From: Nocardioides sp. NBC_00368 | GTDB lineage: Bacteria; Actinomycetota; Actinomycetes; Propionibacteriales; Nocardioidaceae | DNA: 64,000 bases | Assembly (NCBI RefSeq): GCF_036090055.1 | Contig: NZ_CP107970.1 | Coordinates: 1,118,501 to 1,182,500 of the forward strand | Direction: 5' to 3' | In this document: positions 50,133 to 57,743 of the stretch, one piece after another | How positions within the stretch are numbered: position 1 is the stretch's first letter | Layout: each line of letters starts with the position of its first letter | Notes under the pieces: generated by a model | The model's input: only the letters and a program-made list of their open reading frames with translations | The model's database searches: none | What the model was told of the DNA's origin: nothing | Program-made: the position numbers and the translations under genes

Positions 50133-50144
50133 CCGGGTATTCCT
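50117..50144. terminator. 28-bp perfect palindrome over the toroid gene stop codon
   Basis: Two 14-bp arms (arm AGGAATACCCGGTT) form an uninterrupted palindrome that includes the last four codons and TAA of the toroid gene. It separates this gene from the convergent methyltransferase. It is likely a bidirectional terminator or a protein-binding site. Confidence 0.6.
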
Positions 50145-50218
50145 GCACTCCTCTGGCAATGCAACACCGGAGAAGTGCAGGAAGTGCCTGAGCGGTGTGA
50201 CTCCTGTGGCGCTCGAGG

Positions 50219-50857
50219 TCAGCTGAGGCGTCGCAGCACGCGTAGCGAGCCAACCGCGTCGATCTCCTCGAACTGCTTCGAGGCGAGCGCGGGGAGGTAG
50301 ATCTCCTCGTACGGGGGCCGGCCACCGTCTGCCGGGTCGGGGAAGACGTCGTGGACAAGGAGCAGGCCGCCGGGCATGACCTTCGGGGTCCAGCCGCGGT
50401 AGTCCTGCTGCGCGGGCTCGACGCCGTGGCCGCCGTCGATGAACAGGAACGAGACCGGCGTGGTCCACCAGCGGCTCACGGTCGTCGAGGCGCCGATCAC
50501 CGCGACCACCTCGTTCTCGAGGCCGGCCTGCTCGATCGTGCGCCTGAAGGTCGGGAGCGTGTCCAGCCGCCCGGTGGCAGGGTCGACCAGGGTGGTGTCG
50601 TGGTGCTCCCAGCCCGCCTGGTTCTCCTCGCTGCCATGGTGGTGGTCGACGGTGAACACCGTGCCACCGGTCAGCTTCGCCGCAGCACCCAAGTAGACCG
50701 ACGACTTCCCGCAGTAGGTCCCGATCTCGACCGCGGGTCCGTAGGGCAGCCGCTCCACGGCGTACTCGAACAGCGCGACGCCCTCCTCGGGAGGCATGAA
50801 CCCGGTGGCGTCGAGAGCGTGCTTGAGCAGATCCGCGGGCATCTCAGGCGTAGACAC
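50219..50857 (-). CDS. Class I SAM methyltransferase (CmcI/TylF-like)
   Basis: The 212-residue protein (GTG start) has a VEIGTYCGKSSVYLGAAAKL motif I (near 40), TVFTVDHHHGSEENQ, FLFIDGGHGVEPAQQDYRGW and GGLLLVHDVFPD, which are characteristic of small-molecule O-methyltransferases of the CmcI/TylF or class-I 'FkbM-like' groups with a DGGH metal-type motif. It is convergent with the KstR-linked operon across the palindrome, so it is not part of that transcript, although the function may be related. Confidence 0.8.
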   Translation of the reverse strand: MSTPEMPADLLKHALDATGFMPPEEGVALFEYAVERLPYGPAVEIGTYCGKSSVYLGAAAKLTGGTVFTVDHHHGSEENQAGWEHHDTTLVDPATGRLDTLPTFRRTIEQAGLENEVVAVIGASTTVSRWWTTPVSFLFIDGGHGVEPAQQDYRGWTPKVMPGGLLLVHDVFPDPADGGRPPYEEIYLPALASKQFEEIDAVGSLRVLRRLS

Positions 50858-50903
50858 CCGGGCACCCTAGCCGAGCCGTCGCGCGTCGGCGACAATCCGG
50901 TCC

Positions 50904-51464
50904 ATGACGAACACCGAGGAGGCCGCGACGGCATCGACGGGGCACTCGGTGCTGGTCGTCCCGGTGCCCGAGCTGGAGGCGTACGTCCTGGAGCGGACCC
51001 GCCACTACGACGACTCGTTCGTCTCCACCGACCCGGCTTTCGTGCACGCGCACATCACGCTGCTCGCGCCGTTTCTCGCCTCACCCACGAGCGAGGACCT
51101 GAGGCTGGTCGAGAAGATCGCGACCGCTGCCACATCCTTCGACTTCGTGCTCGAGGACGTGCGCCTCTTCTCCGGTGGCACGATCTATCTGCATCCCGAG
51201 CCGGCGGAGCCGTTCGCGGCGCTGACCGCGGAGCTGAGTGCCGCGTTCCCGCAGTGCCCGCCCTATGCGGGGCTCTTCGAGCCGGTGCCACACCTGACGG
51301 TCGACCACATCGCCGGGGGAGTGTCTCTCGAGTCGGCGCGTACGTCCCTGGCGGCAGTGCTGCCGGCGCGGTGCCGCGCCGACCGGATCAGCCTGCAGTG
51401 GTACGCCAACCACGGCTGCCGCGTGATCGAGGAATGGCCGCTCGGCGGGACGTCGGAGGTATGA
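50904..51464 (+). CDS. 2'-5' RNA ligase / 2H phosphoesterase family protein
   Basis: The 186-residue protein has two HxTx catalytic motifs, HITLLAPF (near 50) and HLTVDH (near 130), separated as in 2H phosphoesterases of the LigT/ThpR type. These hydrolyse or form 2'-5' or cyclic phosphodiester bonds in RNA or nucleotides. The N-terminus is polar and not conserved-looking. No linked partner is obvious. Confidence 0.8.
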   Translation: MTNTEEAATASTGHSVLVVPVPELEAYVLERTRHYDDSFVSTDPAFVHAHITLLAPFLASPTSEDLRLVEKIATAATSFDFVLEDVRLFSGGTIYLHPEPAEPFAALTAELSAAFPQCPPYAGLFEPVPHLTVDHIAGGVSLESARTSLAAVLPARCRADRISLQWYANHGCRVIEEWPLGGTSEV

Positions 51465-51471
51465 GCGTGCG

Positions 51472-52416
51472 TCAGGGCGCGGGGGCGGACATCGCCTGCA
51501 TCACGTAGCCGATCATGACCAGCATCGTCAGACTGCTGATGGCGATGCCGGCGACCGCGGCCCATCGGCCGCGTCGCTTCTCGTCCGCGGTGCGGGCCAG
51601 ACCGATGATCCCGAGGATGAAGCCGAGCGGGCCGCACAACAGCACGCTCGCGATCAACGACGCAACCGAGACGCCGTCGAGCGGCACGGCGTAGAGCGAC
51701 CAGGCGTTGGCCGGCTTCCTTGGCGCCGCGCCCGGCGGCGGCGTCGGCGTCACCGGCTGCGGGTTGGCCGGTTGAGGATTCGGAGCCTGGGGCTGTGTCA
51801 CCTGGGGGCTCGCCCCCTGAGGCTTGCCCATCGACGGGTTCCCCATCGGGGGATTCCCTGGCAGGGGATTCGCCGTCGCCTGCCCGGCGGTCGTCTGCGG
51901 TCGAGGCGTCTCGGGTGCCGCGGGAGGTGGCTTGGGCGCCGCGGCTCGCTGTCGGGCCGAGAGGGCCGGGTTGGCCGCACGAGCCTGGCGGGTGGCCTGC
52001 CGCAGCCGGCTGACGGAGGGGCGCACCCGGGCCGGCGGCGGGGGCACCGGGCCCTGGGCGGCGCCAGGAGCCGGTGCGGGCCGGGGCGCCTTGCTGCCCC
52101 ACTCGGCTCGCCAGCGGCGGTCGCGGCTGAGCGGCGGGGCGGAAGGAGCAGCCTCCGGGGTGTTCACCGCAGGTCCAGCGGGAGTGACTCCGCGGCGCCG
52201 CGCGAGCTCCTCGTCGAGCGTCGCACGGGCCACCGGGTCGAGGAGCACGTCACGCGCCCGGTTGATCCGCATCATCAGCTCGCCGTCGGCGACACGGCCG
52301 CCACGGTCGGGATGGAACTGCTTGGCGAGCTCGCGATGGCGTGCGCGCACGGCCGCATCGTCCGCGTCCGGGCCGATCTGGAGTACGGAATAGGCGTCGA
52401 TGAACTTCCCGCTCAC
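51472..52416 (-). CDS. DnaJ-domain protein with DUF4190-type membrane C-terminus
   Basis: The 314-residue protein has a J-domain at 5-70 with the HPD motif in AKQFHPDRGGR, a long low-complexity Pro/Ala/Gln linker (about 80-230) with repeated NPP/NPQP units, and a C-terminal DUF4190-like region with two membrane segments (about 238-262 and 280-305). The J-domain should stimulate a DnaK-type chaperone at the membrane. The start is GTG. The last gene before tRNA-Gly on this strand; no operon partner visible. Confidence 0.82.
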   Translation of the reverse strand: MSGKFIDAYSVLQIGPDADDAAVRARHRELAKQFHPDRGGRVADGELMMRINRARDVLLDPVARATLDEELARRRGVTPAGPAVNTPEAAPSAPPLSRDRRWRAEWGSKAPRPAPAPGAAQGPVPPPPARVRPSVSRLRQATRQARAANPALSARQRAAAPKPPPAAPETPRPQTTAGQATANPLPGNPPMGNPSMGKPQGASPQVTQPQAPNPQPANPQPVTPTPPPGAAPRKPANAWSLYAVPLDGVSVASLIASVLLCGPLGFILGIIGLARTADEKRRGRWAAVAGIAISSLTMLVMIGYVMQAMSAPAP

Positions 52417-52553
52417 TCAACGCCCCCCCACGCACAGTCCTTCGGTATTCGGCCTCGACCCCCAGGTTCCTCACCTGGTGCCTCAGAAATCCCAGAGCAG
52501 GGAAATCCTAGAGCAGTCGTGGCGAGATACTGGTTTCGCCACGGGAAATTGAC

Positions 52554-52581
52554 CGAGGGCCGCCCGACTGGGCGGCCCTCG
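52554..52581 (-). terminator. Terminator downstream of tRNA-Gly
   Basis: A 12-bp perfect GC-rich stem (arm CGAGGGCCGCCC) with a GACT loop lies 3 bp beyond the encoded CCA end of the tRNA in its direction, followed by a short T-rich stretch (CAATTTCC). Confidence 0.83.
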
Positions 52582-52584
52582 TAG

Positions 52585-52660
52585 TGGAGCGGACGACGAG
52601 GCTCGAACTCGCGACCTCAACCTTGGCAAGGTTGCGCTCTACCAACTGAGCTACGTCCGC
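52585..52660 (-). tRNA. tRNA-Gly (anticodon GCC)
   Basis: The minus strand folds as a complete tRNA: a GCGGACG/CGTCCGC acceptor stem, D-arm with AGCTCAGTTGGTAGAGC, an anticodon loop TTGCCAA, T-arm with GTTCGAGCC, discriminator U and encoded CCA (52585-52587). The GCC anticodon reads GGC/GGT Gly codons. Confidence 0.96.
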
Positions 52661-52717
52661 TTGCGAGAAGAACAGTAGCGGATGGGGTCGGCTGCGCTCC
52701 AACTGGGGGTGCGCGTG

Positions 52718-53812
52718 TCACGAACCTGCTTCGGGGGAGTCGACCGGCGGCGTACGTCGCTCGAGCTGCTCCACGAGCTGGGTGACCTGGGCCTGATGTG
52801 CCGCCCTCAGGTCCTCGAGGCGCTCGGCCGCGTGGGCGCGCTCGCGGTCCAGCTCCGAGCGGGCGGCGTCGCGGTCCGACTTGGCAGCGGCCTCGCTGCC
52901 GCGCAGGTCGGCGATCTTGTCGCGGAGCGCGTCCACCTGCTCGCGGGCGGCGTCGCGCTGCGTACGCAGCCCGGAGCTCGTCGCCTCGGCGCTGGCCACC
53001 GCTTTCTCAGCAGCCCTCTTCTCGGCGATCAGCTGTTCCTGCAGCCGCGCCATCGCCTTCTCGGCATGGTCGGCGCGGGCGGCCTCGCTCCGCCTACGTT
53101 GCACCGCTGAGTCGTGCTCGGCCTGCAGCCTCTCGAGTCTCTCGGCCAGGCTCGCGCGCGCGGACGTCATCTCGGCAAGGCTCTGCTCGAGCGAGGCGAT
53201 CGTCGCGGCGGCGGTCTCCGCCGCGGCCCTCGCCTGCGACTCGGCCCTCTCCAAGGCGGCCTGCGCGTCCTGACGGGACTCCTCGGCCGCGGTGGTGGCC
53301 GCCAGCGCTTGCCTCAGGACCTCGGCGGAGCGCTCGGACTCCTCCAACGCCTCCGCGGCGGCGGCATCCGCTTCGTCCCGCTCCGCCTCGGCCGCACGCT
53401 GGGCCTGCTCGGCACGAACGGCACGCGCCCCGGCCGCGGCGATCTGCTCCTGCGCCTCGCTCTGCACGGTGGCGATCTGGGCCTCGGCAGCGGTCAGGTC
53501 ACCGAGCGTACGCAGCTCCTCGAGCGCCTTCGGAAGCTGATCGAGGAACCGATCGGCGAGCTGGGTCAGCTGCGTGGTGATCTCGGCTGCGCGCTGCTGA
53601 GCGGCCTGCACCGGCCGCGCGGTCTCCTCGGGTGGCCGCGCCTCCGCGAGTCGCTGCAGTCGCTTTCGCTCGCGCCAGGCGGCGGCTCGGTTGTGGGTGG
53701 GGTCGTCGCAGTACTCCGGCGGCCGGCCGCTCCCGCTCTCCGAAGCCGCCGCCGGCAGGGGACAGCCGGGGAAACGGCAGAGCTTCTCGTCGACAACGAT
53801 CGTTTCCGTCAT
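52718..53812 (-). CDS. Coiled-coil protein with N-terminal Cys motif
   Basis: The 364-residue protein has an N-terminal segment with CRFPGCPLPAAA and a later YCDDPTHNRAAAWRERKR (about 13-53), a likely small zinc-binding or DNA-contact unit, then a continuous Ala/Glu/Arg-rich coiled coil (about 60-350). The layout recalls KfrA-like DNA-binding coiled-coil proteins. It is divergent from the tyrosine recombinase gene over a dyad. ATG 53812 is chosen; the longer in-frame start at 53884 would run into the divergent promoter. Confidence 0.72.
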   Translation of the reverse strand: MTETIVVDEKLCRFPGCPLPAAASESGSGRPPEYCDDPTHNRAAAWRERKRLQRLAEARPPEETARPVQAAQQRAAEITTQLTQLADRFLDQLPKALEELRTLGDLTAAEAQIATVQSEAQEQIAAAGARAVRAEQAQRAAEAERDEADAAAAEALEESERSAEVLRQALAATTAAEESRQDAQAALERAESQARAAAETAAATIASLEQSLAEMTSARASLAERLERLQAEHDSAVQRRRSEAARADHAEKAMARLQEQLIAEKRAAEKAVASAEATSSGLRTQRDAAREQVDALRDKIADLRGSEAAAKSDRDAARSELDRERAHAAERLEDLRAAHQAQVTQLVEQLERRTPPVDSPEAGS

Positions 53813-53881
53813 TGCGTCATCATAGCGTGACGAAAGACGAAACGAATACCTAATAAGCCCCGAAGTGAGATCCGTCGAGGA

Positions 53882-53911
53882 CACACAACATAACTGGCAT
53901 TATGATGTGTG
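53882..53911. promoter_or_regulatory. Imperfect dyad between coiled-coil and recombinase genes
   Basis: CACACAACATAA and TTATGATGTGTG (11 of 12 paired) flank a CTGGCA centre. It ends at the recombinase start codon, so it may be an operator for either neighbour. Confidence 0.5.
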
Positions 53912-54877
53912 CCTGTGAGCGCCATCGAGAACCGTCCGCAGACCCCGACCACAGACCTGGCGGTGACGGAATCCGTCAGAGAGCTGTTCCTCGGCGACCT
54001 GGCGGAGCTGCCCCCGGAGAAGAGGGCTGCGGCGCTCGCCCGCAGGTTCCTGCTCTCCTACGCAGGACACACCCGCGCGGCGTACGGACGAGACCTCGCC
54101 GACTGGTTCGGCTGGTGCGCGGCCCTGGACATCGACCCGCTCGCCGCCAACCGGGCGATGGTCGACGGCTATGCCCGCCACCTCGAGACACGACGGAGCC
54201 CGGCGACGATCGCTCGGCGGCTCTCCGCTATCGCCGGCTTCTACCGCTACGGCGTCGCCGAGGACGTCCTGAGCACCTCGCCGGCAGATCACATCAAGCG
54301 CCCCAGGACCAGCAACGACTCCCAGACCCTGGGGATGGACAGGGGAGAGGCGCGGGCCTTCCTCGCCGCCGCACGCGACCACTCCAGCCGCGCAGCCGCC
54401 CTGGTCACGCTCCTGCTCCACGACGGGCTGCGCATCTCGGAGGCCCTGGGCGCCGACGTCACCGACCTCAGCCACTCCCGCGGCCACCGCATCCTGACGA
54501 TCACCCGCAAGGGAGGCGCCCGGCGCGACGTCGTCCTCAACCCGGCGACCTCCCAGGCCCTCGACACCTACCTCGACGCCCGAGTCGACGGCCCGGTCTT
54601 CGTCACGAGCACCGGCAACCGCTGGCACCGCTCCGAGGCCTTCCGCCTCATCCGTCGCCTGGGTGCATCCGCGGGCATCGAGCACGGCGACAAGCTCTCC
54701 CCGCACAGCCTGCGCCACACGTTCGTCACCCTGGCGCGCGAAGCCGGCATACCTCTCGAGGACGTCCAGGATGCCGCGGGTCACGCCGACCCGCGCACCA
54801 CCCGCCGCTACGACCGCGGCCGCCACAACCTCGACCGCCACCCCGCCTACGCCCTGGGCGCCTTCCTCGCCGACTGA
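53909..54877 (+). CDS. Tyrosine recombinase (XerC/D-like integrase)
   Basis: The 322-residue protein has an N-terminal SAM-like core-binding domain (about 40-135) and a catalytic domain with Arg in HDGLRISEALGADV (near 176), HSLRHTFVTLA (near 271), GHADPRTTRRYDR with the nucleophile Tyr (near 300) and a Lys-bearing TRKGGARRD hairpin. All catalytic residues are present. The start is GTG 53909 or GTG 53915. It is divergent from the coiled-coil gene and 1.2 kb from tRNA-Gly. It is not accompanied by phage or transposon genes. Confidence 0.87.
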   Translation: MPVSAIENRPQTPTTDLAVTESVRELFLGDLAELPPEKRAAALARRFLLSYAGHTRAAYGRDLADWFGWCAALDIDPLAANRAMVDGYARHLETRRSPATIARRLSAIAGFYRYGVAEDVLSTSPADHIKRPRTSNDSQTLGMDRGEARAFLAAARDHSSRAAALVTLLLHDGLRISEALGADVTDLSHSRGHRILTITRKGGARRDVVLNPATSQALDTYLDARVDGPVFVTSTGNRWHRSEAFRLIRRLGASAGIEHGDKLSPHSLRHTFVTLAREAGIPLEDVQDAAGHADPRTTRRYDRGRHNLDRHPAYALGAFLAD

Positions 54878-54916
54878 GAGCCAGTCGGTGATGACCGTCG
54901 TCGGGTCGCCGCCGGC

Positions 54917-55456
54917 CTACTCCGCGTGGGAGTGCGCAGTCGCCTCATGGTGATCGGTGGCCCGCATCGCGCCGTAGAGACGGTGGCTGTACACCTGGTA
55001 ACCCAGCATGGCCTCCACGTAGCGTCGTTCGTCCTCCAGGGACCGGGCGCGGTGTACGGCCAGATGCCGGACGGCGTCGAGGCGCTGCTCGAGCTCGGCG
55101 CGGAGAACATCGGTCAGATAGTCAACCAGCTGTTGGCTCGAGCCTGATTCGATCGCGCGCTCGGCCAAGGGGATCACGGGACCGACCGACAGCCCGGCCG
55201 GCTTCAGACCGGTGTACGGAGCACCCTCCCCGGCGCGGTGCAGGCGCACCACGGTCTCGAAGAACCACAGCTCGGCGGTCTCGCGGACCTGCGGTCCGGT
55301 GTCACGAAGCGGCGCCACACGGTCGTAGGCAGCGCGGACCTCGGCTTCCGCTTCGGCGGGTACGAATGGCAGGACAAGGTTCACATCAGCCGCTTCCAGC
55401 GCCTCGCGAGCCGCAGCGACGACCGGGCCGTCCATCGAGTCACAGTGCGGAGGCAT
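54917..55456 (-). CDS. DUF6448-like protein
   Basis: The 179-residue protein begins MPPHCDSMDGPVV, a His/Cys-containing start characteristic of the DUF6448 group, and is alpha-helical throughout, with E/H-rich segments such as ETVVRLHRAGEGAPYTGLKP. It ends with a His-rich tail (DHHEATAHSHAE). Family members are of unknown function; the His and Cys content may indicate metal binding. Convergent with the recombinase. Confidence 0.7.
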   Translation of the reverse strand: MPPHCDSMDGPVVAAAREALEAADVNLVLPFVPAEAEAEVRAAYDRVAPLRDTGPQVRETAELWFFETVVRLHRAGEGAPYTGLKPAGLSVGPVIPLAERAIESGSSQQLVDYLTDVLRAELEQRLDAVRHLAVHRARSLEDERRYVEAMLGYQVYSHRLYGAMRATDHHEATAHSHAE

Positions 55457-55606
55457 GCCATCCCCTCCTTGACGGATCTCGTCTCCTTGACTTCGACGCT
55501 AGGCGTGGGTGTCCGCGAGGAGAAGAGCCCAAGGTCACCGTGATGTCGGGCCGCGCGGGCCGTTGGGCTCTGCTGTCAACGCCGGTCTGATCGCTACCGT
55601 CGACCG

Positions 55607-56032
55607 GTGTCCACCCGCGGTGCCGTCCTGACTGATCCTGATCGTCCGCCCGACGACGAGCAGATCCGTGTCCACCTGGGCACCTCCTTCGTCGCCTGGC
55701 AACGTCTCGAGCCAGCGCTGAGCGGCCCCGACCTCGACCTGGTGTTGTCGTGGCACCACTTCCGCGACGGCGGCTGGCTGCGCAAAGCGCTCCGGGGGAA
55801 GAAGAACGTAGCCTGGCTGGCGGTGTGGGAGGGCTACGCCACGGTCACCTGCTATTTCTCAGCGCGACACCGCGAGGAACTCACTGCGCTGCCGCTTCCT
55901 GAAGATCTCCGCACCCAGATCAGCCAGGCGCAGATGTCCGGAGCCATGCTGCCGGTCGTCATCGAGATCCGCTCTCCGGCGGACGTCGAGGCCGCCGTCG
56001 AAGTCGTTCGTCACCGTCTCCGGGCGCGATAG
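55607..56032 (+). CDS. DUF3788-like hypothetical protein
   Basis: The 141-residue protein (GTG start) has a beta-strand-rich centre with WHHFRDGGWLRKALRGKKNV then AWLAVWEGYATVTCYFSARH, and a helix with LPLPEDLRTQISQAQMSGAM. The order resembles DUF3788 proteins, whose role is unknown. It has no operon partner: a hairpin follows it and the GMC oxidoreductase begins 112 bp later. Confidence 0.65.
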   Translation: MSTRGAVLTDPDRPPDDEQIRVHLGTSFVAWQRLEPALSGPDLDLVLSWHHFRDGGWLRKALRGKKNVAWLAVWEGYATVTCYFSARHREELTALPLPEDLRTQISQAQMSGAMLPVVIEIRSPADVEAAVEVVRHRLRAR

Positions 56033-56040
56033 CGCGCGTC

Positions 56041-56063
56041 CGGATTCGCCCCGCCGGAATCCG
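56041..56063 (+). terminator. Possible terminator hairpin
   Basis: CGGATTC and GAATCCG form a 7-bp stem around a GC-rich 9-base loop, starting 9 bp after the preceding stop. There is no T-run, so support is modest. Confidence 0.4.
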
Positions 56064-56143
56064 CCGGAGGGCCTGACAAGCCGGATGGGTCCCAGTACGT
56101 TCAGTGTGGCAGCCACCCTTGTCAGCGTTGACGGAGGAGAGAT

Positions 56144-57739
56144 ATGAGCCAGACGAGCGTTCAAGAGCTCACCACGGACTACGTGGTGGTGGGGGCAGGA
56201 TCGTCGGGGGCCGTGCTCGCGGCACGACTCAGCGAGGACCCGAGCGTCCAGGTGACCCTGCTCGAGGCAGGCCCGCGCGACAAGGGCATGAACATCCACG
56301 TCCCGGCGGCGTTCTCCAAGCTCTTCCGGAGCGAGCACGACTGGGACTACTCCACCGAGCCGCAGCCGGAGCTCGGCGGCCGCCGGATCTACTGGCCGCG
56401 CGGCCGGATGCTGGGCGGCAGCTCCTCGATGAACGCGATGATGTGGGTCAAGGGGCTCCAGACCGACTACGAGGAGTGGGGCGCGGCGGCAGGACCCGAG
56501 TGGGGCTGGGACGCCGTCAAGAAGGCCTACGCGAAGCTCGAGGACGTCGAGGACGCCACCGCGCTCGACGGCACCGGCGGCCCGGTCCGGGTGGAGCGGC
56601 AGCGGAGCCCGCGCCCCTACACCGAGTCGTTCCTCCAGGCCGCCGAGCAGGCCGGCTTCACCCGCGGGCGGGCCAACGGCCCCAACCCCGAGGCGTACGT
56701 CGAGACCATGGTCACCCAGCGCCGCGGCACCCGGTGGAGCACCGCCGCCGCCTATCTCAGGCCCGCCGCGAGACGCGCCAACCTGAAGGTGCTCACCGGC
56801 GCCCAGGTCTCCCGGGTGACCTTCGACGGACACCGCGCGACCGGTGTCGAAGCCGTCGTCGACGGTCGGCAGACCACCGTCACCGCACGACGCGAGGTGA
56901 TCCTCTCCGGCGGCGCGGTCAACACCCCGCAGCTGCTGATGCTCTCCGGGATCGGGCCGGCCGCCCACCTGAAGGACCTCGGCATCGAGATCGTCCACGA
57001 CACGCGGGAGGTGGGGGAGAACCTCACCGACCACCTCGTCGCCGGTCTCGGCTGGGAGGTCGAGCAGGGCTCGCTCGCGACCGCGGAGTCGCTCCGCCAC
57101 CTGGCCAACTACCTGCTGCGCCGGCGAGGGATGCTCACCTCCAACGTCGGCGAGGCCTACGGCTTCCTCCGCTCGCGTCCCGACCTGGAGGCGCCGGACA
57201 TCGAGATGATCTTCGCTCCGGTCGGGTTCTTCGACGAGGGGCTGGTGCCGTTCGTGGGCGAGGCGGTCGTCGCCGGCCCGATCCTGGTCGACCCGGCCAG
57301 CCGCGGCCGGATCACGCTCGCCTCCGCGGACCCTGCCGCCAAGGCGCTCATCGACCCGCGGTATCTCTCGGACCCGGAAGGAAGGGACCGCGCCGCGATG
57401 GTCGAGGGCGTCCGGGCCGCTCTGGACATCGCCTCGCAGCCCGCGCTCAAGCCGATCCTCGGCGACCTCCTGCGTCCCGATCTCCCGGCCGGCTCGACCG
57501 CGGAGGAGGTCGCCGACGCGCTCCTGGCCCGTCACGCGCACACCCTCTACCACCCGACCGGCACCTGCCGGATGGGCACGGACGAGGCGAGCGTGGTGGA
57601 TCCGAGCCTGCGCGTACGCGGCGTCGAAGGCCTCCGCGTCGCCGACGCCTCGATCATGCCGAGGATCGTGCGCGGCCACACGAACGCGCCCGCGATCATG
57701 ATCGGCGAGCGTGCCGCCGACCTCATCAGGGGCGCCTGA
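56144..57739 (+). CDS. GMC-family FAD oxidoreductase (choline dehydrogenase-like)
   Basis: The 531-residue flavoprotein has the Rossmann loop VVVGAGSSGAVLAARLSE (14-31), the GMC signature GRMLGGSSSMNAMMWVKG (near 87-104), GGAVNTPQLLMLSGIGP (near 261) and the C-terminal active-site region HTLYHPTGTCRMG and GHTNAPAIMIGE with catalytic His/Asn. GMC enzymes oxidise alcohols. ATG 56144 follows GGAGGAGAG. It is 4 bp upstream of an acyl-CoA synthetase, so alcohol oxidation feeding acid activation is a reasonable guess. Confidence 0.87.
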   Translation: MSQTSVQELTTDYVVVGAGSSGAVLAARLSEDPSVQVTLLEAGPRDKGMNIHVPAAFSKLFRSEHDWDYSTEPQPELGGRRIYWPRGRMLGGSSSMNAMMWVKGLQTDYEEWGAAAGPEWGWDAVKKAYAKLEDVEDATALDGTGGPVRVERQRSPRPYTESFLQAAEQAGFTRGRANGPNPEAYVETMVTQRRGTRWSTAAAYLRPAARRANLKVLTGAQVSRVTFDGHRATGVEAVVDGRQTTVTARREVILSGGAVNTPQLLMLSGIGPAAHLKDLGIEIVHDTREVGENLTDHLVAGLGWEVEQGSLATAESLRHLANYLLRRRGMLTSNVGEAYGFLRSRPDLEAPDIEMIFAPVGFFDEGLVPFVGEAVVAGPILVDPASRGRITLASADPAAKALIDPRYLSDPEGRDRAAMVEGVRAALDIASQPALKPILGDLLRPDLPAGSTAEEVADALLARHAHTLYHPTGTCRMGTDEASVVDPSLRVRGVEGLRVADASIMPRIVRGHTNAPAIMIGERAADLIRGA

Positions 57740-57743
57740 GACC

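Noticed and set aside
52585..54877. A tRNA-Gly-anchored integrative element using the nearby recombinase
   Set aside because: I see no second copy of the tRNA 3' end as an att site, and there are no phage, conjugation or transposition genes around. The recombinase faces away from the tRNA.
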